DNA of 64,000 nt from Tilletiopsis washingtonensis. Lineage: Eukaryota > Basidiomycota > Exobasidiomycetes > Entylomatales. The translations under genes were made by a program, and so were the position numbers. Below, piece after piece: positions 34,016 to 46,887 of this stretch. The notes beneath the pieces were generated by a model. It had not been told where the DNA came from. It saw only the letters and a list, made by a program, of their open reading frames with translations, and did not search any database. The number at the start of each line of letters is the position of its first letter. Position 1 is the stretch's first letter. The stretch is from NCBI RefSeq assembly GCF_003144115.1, contig NW_020311998.1, forward strand, positions 247,669-311,668, written 5' to 3'.

Positions 34016-36962
34016 ATGATCCTGCGCGCTCGCTTCGCGGGCTACCTCGAGCCCACACCGGACACTGCCACGAACGGCCACTCGCACCGGTCCGTCAAGC
34101 CGAATGTGCAAGACCGCCTGGCCCGCGTGAGCCGTCGTACCGCAGCGCTCCCCGTCGCCACTGCCACGCTTCCACCTCGGCTGCCTGCATCTGCGCATTC
34201 TGACCCAGCGGTGTCGCATGCATCGCCTGCACCTCATGCGTCGGGCTCCGACCCAGCAGCGCCCGTCGCCGTCGCGAGCGCAAGCTCGTCTCGCACCCCG
34301 CCTCCAGCAGGTGAGCACGCCTCGTCTTCTGCGCACACACCCGTGCACAACAGTCGCTCGGGGCATTCCATGTCACCTCAAGACGATGAAAAGAGCGACA
34401 GTCCCGGCGTCGCTCGAATGAATACGGTCGTCACCGAGGACATGCGCGGTCGCTATCTGCCGTTCTATGTCGATGTTCATTTCGTCCAAAACAACGAGCG
34501 GTCTTCGGCCGTCGTCCGTGAAGTCAGCCAGAGCGAGGAGCGCAAGAAGTTCCTCGAAGTGCTCAGACAGGTCGCGGTGACCGCCAGGTCAGCGAGCTCA
34601 ACCAGTGACGGTCAAGCCTCCAAGATCGACAAGAAGGAGGAGCAGCTGACGACTGCGTTCATTGAGCTGGCCAATCTCGTAGCGCAGCTGTGCGGAGCAG
34701 AGACGATCTTCCAGAACTCTGGCGCGCGGGAGACTACGAATAGAGTGAGGTCATTTGAGCTCACGTCAGGGACATCGCTGACCCAGCGCTTAGTCTGTCG
34801 ACTTCTGCAAGCCCGACATATGTGTGCGGCGGCCGTGCGACTCGACGAGCCAGTCTTACGAGACAGTCATCGCCATCGGCGAGGTCAAGACCGCGGAGAG
34901 CGAGGACGAAAGTCCTACGTTGATGACGCAGCTCGGACGCTACCAGGTGCGTTCTTCAGGCCCGAGTCAAGGAGTTTGCTCGCGGGCCGCTCGTGACGTG
35001 TGCGCTGGCGGCCACACATTCGGCGCGCTTGTGCTTGGCTTTGCGTGCTGCATGCTGACGCTCACCTTTCGCAGCTCGCCCTCATCAGCACGCGCCCCTG
35101 CGTCAGCGTCTGTCACGGTCTTACTCTGTGTGGCGCGAAGCTGCGCCTGTGGCGCTTCGATGCCCACACCTACGCCTGCACGCGCGTCATCGATCTTCAT
35201 GACGAGGCGCACGTTGAGCAACTTGTTCGTTTCGTCGCATTTCTGGCGAGCGACGAGGCACTCGTGCGCTGGTCGCCGACAGAGCACGAGACGTTCGGCG
35301 TCAAGAACGGCCTCGACAGTGTCGAGGTGTACACCTGGCTGGCGCCGCCTGTGCTGCTCCTCGCGCGGTGTGACCTCTTCGGCGGCCGCACGTGCTGCTG
35401 GGGTGGCCAGGCGCGTCGAAGCGGCGGTGAGGTCGAAGACATCGTCATCAAGATGGCCTGGGTACCGTCGTACCTGATTGGTCACGAGGGCGCCGTACTG
35501 CGCCATCTGGAGGCTGCTGAGGTGTCAAACATCCCGCGCTTCGCTGGCACACTCGACTATCCATCGGCGATGCGCACTGATCGCTCGAACCACGCGGTCA
35601 AGCTGATCGATGATGCCGCGATTTCGAAGGCGCGGTGCTGGATCCCAGAGTGGTCCAAGCATGGCGTGGAGCTCGATGCGCTCGTCCTCAAGTGTCCCAT
35701 CGGACTTCGCATCGTCGCTCGCTCGCCGAGAGCACAGCTCGACGTGCTGCACATGTATCGCGACCTCGGCGCAGTCCTTGCCCGCGTCGCCGAGGCTAAT
35801 GTGCACTATCGAGACTTCAATCTCGGCAACGTGCTTCTCGCACCGGCGTCGCTCCGCGAATCATCGGGTCTCGCCGTGCTCCTCATCGACTTCGGTGGTG
35901 CTCGCATCGGCGAGCAACCACGCGGCAACCTGCCGTCACGCGATCGCTCTGCCTCGGTCGCTGATGGGGGTCATGAGCTTCGCCTGAGTGCTGACGACGC
36001 TTGTTCGGCGAATGCCTCGTTCATTTCGCGGCAATCAACTCAAGCAGCCGAGAACGTGAGAGAGGTGATCGAGTGGTCAGAAAAGGTTGCGCTGTTCGAA
36101 GCGGACCTCCCTGCCCCGTCTGCAGACGATTACGACTACAAGAACACGGACCTGCAACTTGCGCGGCAGACACTGTCCGAAGCCGAAGCCGCCGTTCGCT
36201 CAAGCCAGCATCGGCCGACCGATGATCTCGAGTCGGCATTCTGGTGTCTGCTCTATCAGGTGAGGCGCACCGCACGCTTTCCCGCCGCCCCTGCGCGCTT
36301 CTGCCCTTCGCTCTGGCGCCAGGATCTCGGCAGCTGAGCCCGTCTCTGATTCTTCTTCCTCAGAGCGCACTCATCGGCGGCAACACGACGACTGTAGGCA
36401 GTATGGGTGTCAAGGACTTCAAGTCTGGTTACGTTGCAGCATGGAAAAATCGCAAGCGGGTTCGTGCTTGCTGCTCGGTCCCGATCTGCCGAGCCGTCGC
36501 TGATCCAGCTTGGCGGAACAGGTCGTCGAAGTCATGGGCCTGGGCAGCACCTCGCTGGCAGCGTTGCTGCAGCAGGGCGAGCTCATGACTTGCTTTGAGC
36601 AGGGTCCACGGATGCCGTCCAGCACCGAGCCGCTCATGACGCAGGGTCATGCCGAGGCGTTCAAACGCTGGAACGTCCTCTTCGACCGCGCCATTGTCAA
36701 GGAGGCGGAGCGGGTCGCAAAGGCAGAGAAGCGCGTCCAGGACAAGGAGCGCCTCGCGAAGCCCGATGCTGCGTCTCGGGCCGCTCCGACGGACGACAAC
36801 ACTTCACTACTTCCGGCCGCTCCGGCAGATCCATTCTCTCAGCCGATGAAGAAACGCCGTGGCGTAGCGCTGCAGGACCGGAGCCGACCGTGCGCCGAGA
36901 GCTCCGCGCCCGTGTCGTCGCGCACGCGCAGCAAGCAGCAGCGTGATGGCAACGCCAACTAG
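34016..36962 (+). CDS. FunK1-type fungal protein kinase
   Basis: Five exons, 34016-34744, 34794-34946, 35075-36259, 36364-36459 and 36522-36962; 867 aa. The kinase core shows VHYRDFNLGNVLL (catalytic loop), VLLIDFGGAR (the DFG region) and the FunK1 signature DDLESAFWCLLYQ, where an Asp-Asp-Leu-Glu-Ser block replaces the usual C-lobe helix. The N-terminal 240 residues are mostly disordered, then YETVIAIGEVKT precedes the lobe. The C-terminus is a basic coiled tail with SSRTRSKQQRDG. FunK1 kinases are an expanded family of fungi with sexual multicellular stages; their substrates are unknown. Start codons of this gene and the TPP1-like gene are 250 bp apart, head to head. The last intron is set at 36460-36521 because only this pair keeps the frame. 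Confidence 0.88.
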
Positions 36963-37204
36963 GACTACCTGCGCTCGCACGGCGAGCGCTGCAGCCACAT
37001 TCCATCCCTCTCCTCTTCCTCACACCATACCTCGACATCTCAATACCAGTCCCGTGCGCATACGTGGTCTGAACGCGCGGCGGGCCCCGTTGTCGCGCTG
37101 TATCTTTGCTCGCTGGGCATCCGTCTCACAGCCTTATCTGCCTGCGGCATGGTGCGCTGCGTCGCATATTAAGATTTCAGCATCTCCTGTGCAGCTCGCC
37201 GTCG

Positions 37205-40200
37205 TCATCCCCGTGCGGCGAGATGTCCTGCGCCATTTTCCGCCGCGTAGTCTGTGGAGTGGCAAGCGCGTCTCAGCGCCTGGGAGACTCGAGCGCACGA
37301 TGAGAGCGCACTGACCTAGATGGATGTATGCGCGCTCGACCTCATCTAGACTCTCGAGCGTGTACGTCACGCACTCGCCGAGGTCGTGCGCGTCCTATGA
37401 GTTGATAGGGTCAGCGTCGCCGGCGCGGAGAGGCGTGCACTCGACTTGCCTTCAGCGGCACCGTTGCACCAAGGACGATGTCGACCTGCAGGCGGCGTCA
37501 GACGCAATTGCGGTGCTGTGCCTGCTAGGACAACATACCTCGCAGACCGTGTGGTCGCCAGCGAAGTAGACTTCAAAGGCAGACACAGACTTGACCGCGC
37601 GGCTGTGAGCGCGGGTTGGTCAGCTCCAGCTGTGCCTCGTTCGGTGCCGCACCGTGACTCACAAGCGCGTGACCAGGTACAAGCACTGCGCCACTGCGTC
37701 CGGCCCAGCGGCGGCGCCAGTCAACCGACTGACAGTCTCGAGCAGCGTCTCGCCCCATTCCGTGAGGATGTAGATGCTTAGGACTGCAGTGCGTGCTCAG
37801 CGCCGAGGCGATGCATCTGAGGCGCGCGTGTACTCACGCGCTCCGCCGATCGGGTCAAGGGCCGGCCAGCCAAGCTTGCTGCCGACGAAGGCTGCAAGCA
37901 CGGACTCGTCAGCAGTGAGTCAGCCAGCGGAGGCTGTCGACGCACGGAAGATGAGCGATGCAATGTTCTGACGGCGCAGGCCGGGTCAGCACGATCGCAG
38001 TGCAGCTCTAATGTGCTCGCTCACGAAGACGACGTCGTTCTCTGCGTCTGTGATCAAGGCGCCTCGTCAGCAGCAGAGCTGTGTGTCAAAGCAGCAGCAG
38101 CGACGCACCTTGCGCGACGGCGCGCACGCCAGAGCTCTTGCTAGTCCGGTAGATGAGCCACATGCACGCCTTGATGCCTAGACCCACGGCAACACATGAG
38201 CAGCAAGCGTCGCCCGTGGCCAAGCAGATTTCTCACCGATGGTTAGAAGCATGAACGCGATCCCGACGAGCGGCAGGCTGTCGCCTGCGCCCGGCTCGGG
38301 CTTGCCTGTCCGGATCACGCCAATGAGACGCTGGACCGACTCGAGCAGAACCTGTTTGCCAGTGCTCAGCACAGCACAACCTCCATCGCTGCGCGAATGC
38401 CACTCACTTGAGCAAAGGACGCGATCATGAGGACGGAGAAGATGACGACACTGCGGCAGAGTGAGATCGTGCTTCGGTAGAGCAGCTCATCTTGTGCTTA
38501 CCCGAGCGGCTGTGTTCCAAGTGTCAGCGAGTGCTCGACGGCGGGCAGACTCCTCACGCTCACCTCGAGGCGTTTCCGGCCAGTCGGATACGCATACCAC
38601 GTGCGCCATGTGACGTGCGAGATGGCCACCGACGTCCCGAAGATGATAAGCGTGGAGAGCAGGTCGAGCGCCGAGTCGACAAGGCTGGCCAGTAGCGAGA
38701 CGGAGTTGGACGACAGCACGGCGAAGCCCTTGCCGCCGAGCAGGAGCACGTTGACCGCACTGGACTAAAGGTCAGCAGAGATCGCACCCCACAGCATTGC
38801 AGGGGGGACCGACAGGTTGACTGGAAGAAGAACGCTCTGATCAGCAGACTGGCGGACAACTGAGGCGCCTGCGACTCACTGTTGATGGCAAAGCTCGCCT
38901 TCTTCTCCTCTTCATCGTCGCGCTCCGCCTTGCCCGGCACGTGCGCCAGCAGCTTGCGCCGCTCGCGCTCGCGCAGGCCCCCTGGCACCGACGCCAGCTT
39001 GGCTGATGTGTTGGATCCTGCCTCCGATGGCGCCTTGCCGGGCCCCGAGGAGGTGCTGCGCTCGATGCGCAGATCGGGGCCGCCAGGAATGTGCACAATG
39101 CGCTCGCGGTCGCGCGCCTTGCGCTCGGCACGCTGCACCGCGAGCTTGCGGTCCAGGCTACCGTCCACTTCGCTCTCGTCGTCCTCCGTCTCCGAGTCTG
39201 CATCGCCGCCGCCGCTCGAGCCGTTCCCGTCCTTGCGAGATCCGTTGAGCGCGGCGATGCGCTTCTGCTTGGGAACGTGCTCCAGTGCCGCCGGCCGCAC
39301 GCCCTTGGGCGTGCGAGAACGCACGACGCCTGCCTTGTCCGGCTTGCCTGAGTGCTCAGGCAGCCCTTCACCCGGGGGCACCTCGACGCCAGCCTCAATG
39401 GTGTGCAGTCCCTGCGGGCCGGAGAAGCTCGTCGCCAGGGCGGAAGGAGTCGCGCCGTAGCCTCGCGCAGAGCGAGAGGAGCGCCGCGGCGACGAGACCA
39501 TGCCCGAATCAGACGAGAGCAGGTTTGACTCTTCGTCATGCACGCCGCCGCGCTTCTTCGCCGCGTCCTTGCCGAACCACAGGCCCGAGAAGAGGCCGCT
39601 GGCCGTGCGTGAGACGAGGCTGCCGCGCCGGCGCCCGGCAGAGAAGTCTTCGCCCTCTGCGTCGCTCTCCTCGTCGGACGTGTAGCCGCTGACGCCGCGC
39701 TCGAGCTCAGCGGCGCCGTCAATGTTGCCGAAGCGCTTCAGCACCTCTGCCGGGAAGCGGCTGTCGACGATCTGGTCGACCTCGCGCCACATGTCGAGGA
39801 TGCCGTTCATACGCTCGTAGCTTCGAGCGTGCGTGGTCAGATGCTGCAGCGGCGCAGATGTCGGGGCCTGTGCGACGCCACTCACTACTCGCGCACTCCG
39901 CGCCGCTGCTTGGCATTGCGGCTGAGCTCGCGGATCTCGTCGTCCGTCTTGCGCGCGCTCTCGTGCCACTGCGAGCGGTCGTCGACGAGGCCGGCGAGCA
40001 CGCTGAGGTCGCGCAGCGAGTCGGCGCGCTCGGGAAAGAAGTGGCGGCCCAGGCGTGCGATGGAGGGCGACGAGTGCATGCCGAAGTGCGAGTGCGACTG
40101 GCGCAGCGGCGCACTGCGCATGTTGGCGGCGGCGCTGTGGGCCCGCTCGCGGCTCGAGCTCGGTCGGTCGAGCGAGGAGGAGCGCACGGCGCTGGCGGCG

Positions 40201-40286
40201 CTGCCGAAGCGTGCGCCGGCGCTGCGGGCCGGCGGCGACGAGTCGCGGCTGACGGTGCCGCGGCGGTCGCCGGTGCGTGCAACCAT
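37205..40286 (-). CDS. Mn-type cation diffusion facilitator transporter
   Basis: Sixteen minus-strand exons, first 39886-40286 and 38880-39820, last 37316-37394 and 37205-37251; 744 aa and every phase closes. Residues 1 to about 440 are a disordered cytosolic extension with YERMNGILDMWREVD near residue 135. The transporter follows: LLGGKGFAVLSSNSVSLL, then VDSALDLLSTLIIFGTS, where D-x-x-x-D in helix 2 marks Mn-type CDFs (Zn types have H-x-x-x-D), then PTGRKRLEPLGVVIFSVLM, DAENDVVFN (helix 5, D...ND) and a cytosolic ferredoxin-like domain ending HLDYAAENGAGH. It probably moves Mn2+ into an organelle. Micro-exons include 38810-38820 (11 nt), 38502-38509 (8 nt), 38025-38047 and 37946-37967. The intron after 37450 uses a GC donor (GCAAGT). 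The donor of the 11-nt exon (GTCCCC) is weak, so this joint is the least certain. Confidence 0.85.
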
Positions 40287-40546
40287 GGCGGCGAGGCGGC
40301 GTGCGAGGGAGGTGGAGGGGGGAAGGAGAGCTACAGGGGCTGAGCTGGACGCGGCGAGAAGGCAGATGCTGATATGGCCGGCCAAGCGCGCACGGCCCGC
40401 GTTCCCACGCTCCACCCCACCGCCAGGTCACCGACCGGGCCGAGCACGCGCCCTTGCCGATGCCGACCCCGCCGCGGCGCGCGGCCACCGCACGCTCGCT
40501 GCGGCTGGACGTCTCTCCACCATCCTCTCCCGCGCCCGCTCTCCTC

Positions 40547-42033
40547 ATGACCGAGCAGCCACAGCAGCAGCAGCCCTCAGTGCTGATCATCGGCCTTGGT
40601 GCGCTCGGTGTGCTCTACGGCGCGCTTCTCTCGCGCGGCGGCGTGCGCGTGGTGGCCTACGCCCGCTCCACCGCCGCGCAGCTCGAGGGCGAGGGCATCG
40701 AGCTGCGCAGTGCCAAGTTCGGCACCTTTACCTGGCGCCCGGCACGCGTCGTGCGCAGCGATGCCGAGGCGCGCGCGGAGGCGTACGACTGTGAGACTGC
40801 CTGCGCTTGCTGGAGCATGGCGCGCGCAGCATGTGCGGCAGGCGCGCTCTGACGCGTGCCGCCCAGACATTCTCACGACCTTCAAGCTCGTGCCCGAGCT
40901 GCGCACCATCTCGTCGCTCATCAAGCCCGTCGTCAAGCCTGGCTCGGCACCGGCGCTCGTGCTCGTGCAGAACGGCATCCACGTCGAGCGCGAGCCGCAT
41001 GCGTCGCTGTGCGAGGGCGACGAGCCGGTGTGCTCGGCGCTCATCAGCTGCTGTGCCTGGCTCGGCGCCACGCTCGTCGATGGCGGGCGCGCCGTGGACC
41101 ATGGAGGCTTGGAGCGTCTGGTGGGTGCAGCTGAAGCGATCTCGGCTGTGTCCGGCCAGCAGCTGAGCGTGGCTCCAGATGATCGGCCTGTATCCCTCGG
41201 CCGAGCCTGGCGAGGACTCGCCGCGGACACGCGCGTGGAGGAAATTTGTCGAGCTGTATGCTGCGGGCGGAGGCGGCGCTGAGCGGGTGGAGAACGTGCA
41301 GGCGGTGCGCTGGCAAAAGGGTATGTACGGTGCCGCATCGGTGCTGCTCTTGCGCTGACCTCGTGTTGTCGTGGGCTCTGCTCGCAGTGCTGTGGAATGC
41401 ATGTGAGTCTTGCGCCCGCAGCCTTCTTCAGGCCATGCAACTAATGCAACACAGGCTGGGGCGGCCTCTGCCTGCTCTCTCGCCAGCCTGTCTCCGCACT
41501 CCTGCAGCCCGACGCCATCCGCTACTCTGCGCCCGTCGTGCGGGGCCTGATGCAAGAGTGCGTCGCCCCCGCTCCGCTCTCAGATCTCCGGCTGACGTCT
41601 TGCAGGTGCATGTCCGTTGCGCGAGCTGAAGGGCTGGGCGCCGATGTGCTGCCCGAGACGAGCGTGGAGGAGGCGTTTGGTCTCACATTCGAGGAGCGGC
41701 CAATGAACCCCGAGCGCAAGGGCAATCTCAAGGACACATTCAAGCCGAGCATCCTGATGGATCTGGAGGCCCAGCGGCCCATGGAGCTCAGCGGCATCGT
41801 GGGCAATGTGGTGTGTGAGTCGTCTCGCCTCCCGCATCCTTCCTTAACTGAAGTCGGTCTCGCCAGCATTGGCGCGCAGACACAATCTCTCTACGCCGCG
41901 CCTCGACCTGCTCCTCGCAGCCATCCGGCCCGCCCAGGTCGCGGCCGTCCGTGCGGCGCGCGACATCGACAGCCAGGACGAGGTGCCAACGAGCGGAGGC
42001 CTGCCCGAGGGTGCAGACGCCATCGTGCTGTGA
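40547..42033 (+). CDS. PAN5: 2-dehydropantoate 2-reductase (ketopantoate reductase)
   Basis: Seven exons: 40547-40790, 40867-41120, 41179-41320, 41388-41402 (15 nt), 41455-41557, 41606-41812 and 41880-42033; 372 aa. The N-terminal NADPH Rossmann motif is VLIIGLGALGVLYGALLSRGG. LVLVQNGIHVE is the family's substrate-side loop. The C-terminal half has the conserved KDTFKPSILMDLEAQRPMEL and GIVGNVV helices of the ApbA/PanE C domain. The enzyme reduces ketopantoate to pantoate in the pantothenate/CoA pathway. In fungi this family also includes relatives of unclear substrate, so the exact reaction is likely but not certain. A 15-nt internal exon is unusual. Its start is about 260 bp from that of the CDF gene (divergent), and it converges with NPR2. 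Confidence 0.88.
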
Positions 42034-42191
42034 CGGCGCAAACGAAGAGAGAGCAAATGCAGCCAGCATGGGTATCATTGGTGGTCTCGCGGCGCAGCAG
42101 TGCGCGTGAGAGAAGCAAGAGCGGCAGCGAGGGAGCTCGGAGGCAGCCCCGTCGCGCGGCCGCTCGCAGCAAAGCGTATGCGCAGCAATCT

Positions 42192-45100
42192 TCACTGCAG
42201 AATGATCCTGATCAGGCCGTAGTCGCCCGCCGCCGTCGCCTCGGCCAGTACGGCGCTGGGCCAATTCGTTGCCGCCGTCGACGCATGGCCCATCGACGTT
42301 CCGTCTTCGTCGTCGTCGCGCCCTCCGCGCGCATTCTGCTCCTGGCTGCCATGTCGCCGCAGCGCATTGGGCGGCCGAGCGAAGCCAGAGGCGCTCGCCA
42401 GCGTCGAGTTGCCGACGCTGCGGCGGCCCAGCGTGCCTCCAGCTTGTGCGCCAGGGTACGCGATGGCACTGGCGCCCGTGAAGCCCGAGGCGTTGGCCAT
42501 CTCTTCCTCTCCCCAGTCGGCATGTGCGCCTTGCTGCGGCAGCGTCCATGTCGAGTCGCCGGGCGCCATCGAGCTGCGCTCGCGGGCCGTGCTGCCGCCC
42601 GTGCCCGCCGCGCCGGACGGACGGCCTAGAATGAGCAGCAGCTGGTGCAGCTCGCTCCACGAGATGCCGAAGCGCACACACAGCTCGTCCTCGGGACGCG
42701 TGCCGTCGCAGAGCGAGCCGAGCTCGGGCGGCACGTAGGGCTGCTGCGTCGTCTCGCCCATCGTGCTCTTGCCGGTGCCGGCATGACTGCCATCGGCGAG
42801 GCGCGAGAAGGCGCTGTCGCCCGCGCGTGCATTGCTGTGCGAAGGGATGCCGCCGCTCAGCGTGCGTGTCCACGCATGCATGCTCGAGTTGCTCTTCCAC
42901 TCTCGCAGCACGCGCTGCGCGCCCGGCGTCGGCGGCGCTGCCTCGTCGGGCGGGCGGGACAGATCGAGCGCCACGCTGGCGACGTCGACCACCGTCGCGG
43001 TCGCATGGCGATGCATCGCGGCGCGGACATTCCTTGCCGAACCGGGTGCGCGCTTTGAGGGCGACGTGCCGGACATAGAGGCATCGAGCGTCAGGAGCGA
43101 GCCGTTCTCCGAGGCCTCTCTGCGGCCCCGGCGACGTGGCCGAATCGCAGTCTGCGTCGCGCTTTGAGGCGTTGCACCGGACGCTTCCTGCGTGCCGGCA
43201 GTGGCCTTTGCGGAGCCCCCGTCGCCCTCGCCAGCCGGCACGAGTGGGCGTGCCGTATCGCCTGAGCGGTTGAGTGCTGGCCGCTCCCGACTACTGCCGC
43301 TTCCCTGCCCCTCCTCCTGCGCCGCTTGCATCCTCGCGCGGCCCAGCGGACTCGGACTTGCATGCTTGCGTCCGGCCTCGAGTCCCGGGATCATCGAGAA
43401 GGTGGAGAAGCCCTGCGGTCCCTCGGTGCCGCCGCGCGCCTCTCTGCGCACCGGCGAGCGTGCCGTGCTGCGCTCCTCGGTCAGCGGCGCCGCCAGCAGG
43501 ATGGGATAGCGATGCACGCGGCGCAGGAAGCCCTTTATGACGCCAAACGTGACGAAGCGGCGCACATCGATGCCCAGCTCGTCGACATCGTGCGAGTCGA
43601 TCCAGTCGTGCAGCGTGATGCCTGGCCGCAGCGCGCTGTAGAGCTGCAGCAGCTTGGGCCACGAGGGCACGGCACTGCCGGCGCGCGAGACGTACGCGCC
43701 ACATTCGCGCTGAATCGACTCGTCCTCGGCCATGATGGCAATCGCCGGACGCAGGCTGTACATGTTCGAGAAGGCGAAGATGTCGAGCGTGATGATGCAG
43801 CTGTAGAAGCTGTGGTGCGGAGAAGTCAGCCGTGCGCACGGCAACGTGCTGGAGGTGGCTCACAGCAGATGCTCCATGCATTGCCGCGTCAGCTCGAGGT
43901 CGGCGTCCGCCAGCTGCGCGATGCGCTTGACGTGATTGACGCCGTCGATGAACGGGAAGATCTGCGCCGGACATGTCAGCCTTTGCTGATACCGAACAGC
44001 GCGCAGCACGCCCACCTTTGCCATCGTCAAGTCCCAATTGCCCTCATTCTTGCCCTTGAGATCGAGCAGCGCGACGGGCACATCCCAATCCTTGACCGGC
44101 GGCGGGTTGGCATACGTCGGAAAGAGCTTGAGGTTGATGGCGTCGCGCACTGTGCGGCCCAGACCGTGCGGTGGCTCGCGCTTGCCTGGCGCGAGCATCA
44201 GCGCCGGTGCAAGGGCACCGACGGACGTCGAGAGCGGCATGGCCGAGGCGACACTGCTGGACGCAGTCATGTTGCTCGCCGCAGCAGCAGGGACACTGCC
44301 GCCGACATTTGAAGCAGTAGCAGCGCCGATGGTGCGCAGCGACAGAATGCCGTCCTTGAGCGCCTCTCGCCCAGCCGAGTGCCGCTCCCGCGAGCCTCGT
44401 CTATCGGCAGCGCCCGTCTCGGGCAAGCCGCTGCTGGGCGGCAGGGGCGTGCCTGGCACAATGTCGCTGGAAGTGGCAGCACGCAGCATCGGCGCTGTCT
44501 CGCCGGCGGGCGTCGTTGCTCCCGACGAGGCTGCGTCTCTGTTGTCGTTGACAGAGGCAGACATCGTCGAGACGGTCGTGCCGCTGAAGCCGAGCGCCGC
44601 CAGCGTTTTTGAGCGGCCGAGCGAGGGACGCATGCCCTGGTCGCCAGACGAGGAGCGCGAGGGAGTGCGTGCCTTCGCCTCATCACGGCTGCCTCCTTCG
44701 TCGTCGGAAGACTGAGCCGAGGGAGCGAGCGAGGACCGCCGCATGCTCAGCGTCGACAGCGGCGACATGAGATCCACGGTGTTGGCGCGAGCGACGCGCG
44801 GACGAGGAGAGGTCGAAGCACTGCCTGTGCCGCTGCCGCCCAGCGCCGTCAGCGCCAGATCGGCAACGCGCAGCTTGGTGAGCGGAGTGGCGGGCCCGCC
44901 TCCGCTCATCACTGCCTCGGCCTCCGCAAGCTGCGAATTAAGCAGCACCGGATCGCCGAGGTGCAATGGCGGCACAGCGGCCAGGCGCGCTGCCTGCACC
45001 GCAGCGGAAAGCTCTTGCACCGAAGCGTCTGACACGCCTATAGACGACATCGGCGTCATGGCCACACCGTCGGCGCCGTCCTTGCCTGGCACGCCTGCGC

Positions 45101-46204
45101 TGCCACCGCCGGAAGAACGCCGTCTCGTCATCGCCAGCCCGCCGGCCGGCAGTCCAGCGAAGGGGGAAGAGGGCATGCTCGACTGTCCTCCCGTTGCGGC
45201 TCTGCCATTGCGCGTGACTACACCGCCGCGCATGCTGCGGCCCGCTCCGCCAGCGCCGCCGGTGTTAGCACCTGGCTTATCGAGATAGCGCGTGTGCGGC
45301 GCATCGGGCAGCGCAATGAACGTCTCGCAGTAGGAGTTGAGGTCCTCGTACAGCTGCTCGATGAGCCCATACATGCGCGGCTGCGAGCGAGGCGAAGAGA
45401 GAAACGATTTGGAGTCCTGGCAGCGAATGGTGAGCAGGCCGCCTTGGACGCCTTCTCCGCACCTCGACTCACTTCGAGATACCGCAGCGTGCGAGCACAC
45501 TTTCTGACGACGGGCTCGTACGCACGCACGTCAGACTTGGCATCAAAGACAAAGGCGAGGTTGAAGATGAATGTGTTGCGTGCATACTTGTCCTCGTCGT
45601 GCATGAGCACGGGATAGGCGAGCACCTTGAACGCCTGTGCGCCGTATGCGCCGGGATGCGTGGGCGTGCCGGGCTCGAGGGCTGCGGCACTGGCGAGGCA
45701 GGTGACGAGATGCCCGCAGAGCGGCTCCTTGGGGATCAGATAGTCCTTCAGCGCTGCCCAGTCGAACAGCGGCGGCGGCGCAGGTGCAGCGGCCGAGGGC
45801 GCAGCAGCTCGCCGCGGCGATGCGGGACGCGACGAAGAGAGCCGAGGCGGCACGAGCGGCGGCTGGGCCTGCGCCTGTGGCACAACGGCGCCATCAGGCA
45901 CCTGGTACACGACCTTGGGGCCCTCGGTCGGGTGGAACACGGCCCAGAAGACGGCAACGAGGCGCGGCAGGAACTGCTCGTCGAGCAGCGGCGCGGCGAT
46001 CGACTCGGTGCTGAGCAGCGAGCTCAGCGAGGCATCATCGTCGTCGTCGTCAGCGCTGGAATACTGCGGTACCGGCAGCGCGTCGTCGCTCTCGTCGGCC
46101 GCACTGCTGCTCTCCTCGCCAGGATGCCGCTGCGGAGCCCGTCGTTGGCGCGCTGGCGACTCGGGGCCGCGCGAGGCCGGGGCCGAGGGACGGCGCGCCG
46201 ACAT
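42192..46204 (-). CDS. NPR2: GATOR1/SEACIT subunit Npr2 (NPRL2)
   Basis: Four minus-strand exons: 45473-46204, 44016-45416, 43864-43961 and 42192-43809; 1282 aa. Family blocks are LVAVFWAVFHPTEGPKVVYQ, DYLIPKEPLCGHLVTCL, YARNTFIFNLAFVFDAKSD, YEPVVRKCARTLRYLE, IFPFIDGVNHVKRIAQLADA and LLFYSCIITLDIFAFSNMY, in the family order. Npr2 forms a heterodimer with Npr3 in the GATOR1/SEACIT complex, the GAP for Gtr/Rag GTPases that turns TORC1 off under nitrogen limitation. Most Npr2 proteins have 400-650 residues. Here about 370 residues of Ser/Ala-rich linker (exon 2) and about 450 more (exon 4) are inserted between the conserved blocks, with an acidic poly-Asp stretch near the N-terminus. Confidence 0.93.
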
Positions 46205-46887
46205 GGCTGCGGGAGCGGCGGCAGCGGCGCACGCACAGCCGGGCGGCGCGGAGGGACGGGCTGGTGTGAAGAGGGCGGCGCAGGAGGGGATGAGTGTGGA
46301 GCAACAGCAAGGCGAGAGGACTCGGAGCCTCAAGCCTGGCCCGAGCGGCGCGCTCACAGCCGCGCGGACGGCCGCCGTCCTGTTCCCACGACTGTCAGTC
46401 ACGTGCGCACGCCCTTGCGCGATCTCGGCATCAGGCGACCGGGCGCTGCTGCCGTGCCGTGCTGTGCTGCCCTGCCGGAGCCGCGCGCGCGCCGTCACCA
46501 CACAGCGCGGCTGCTGCTGCTGACTGCCGCACGCGCGGGGAAGCGGCGCTCCCTCGCCGTCGCTCACCACCTCCACCACCCCTCTTCGGCCGCTCGCGGC
46601 ACACGCCCGGCTCGCACCTCTTCCTCCGAGCCTGCCCGCCGTCGCAGACATCAGCGAGACGGCAGCGCGGCTGCGTCGTTGCGCATCACTCCCTTCCGCG
46701 CCCACCCCTGACAGGCGCGCACAGCGGGCCGCACACCGGCGCCTTATCGCACCCTCTGGCTGCCGCACGTCCGTCTGCCATCCGCGCTCGCGCCTCATAC
46801 GTGCTCGATCTCTTGCTGGCGCACGCCTGATCACTCGTCCGACGATCCTCTGCGCATCGCGGGTGTCTCTCTTGGTCCTGCTGCACA
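46205..46887. promoter_or_regulatory. Divergent intergenic region between NPR2 and GID4
   Basis: 683 bp with no supportable gene. Open frames reading through it come from NPR2-antisense noise. It should hold both promoters; no discrete motif is named. Confidence 0.45.
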
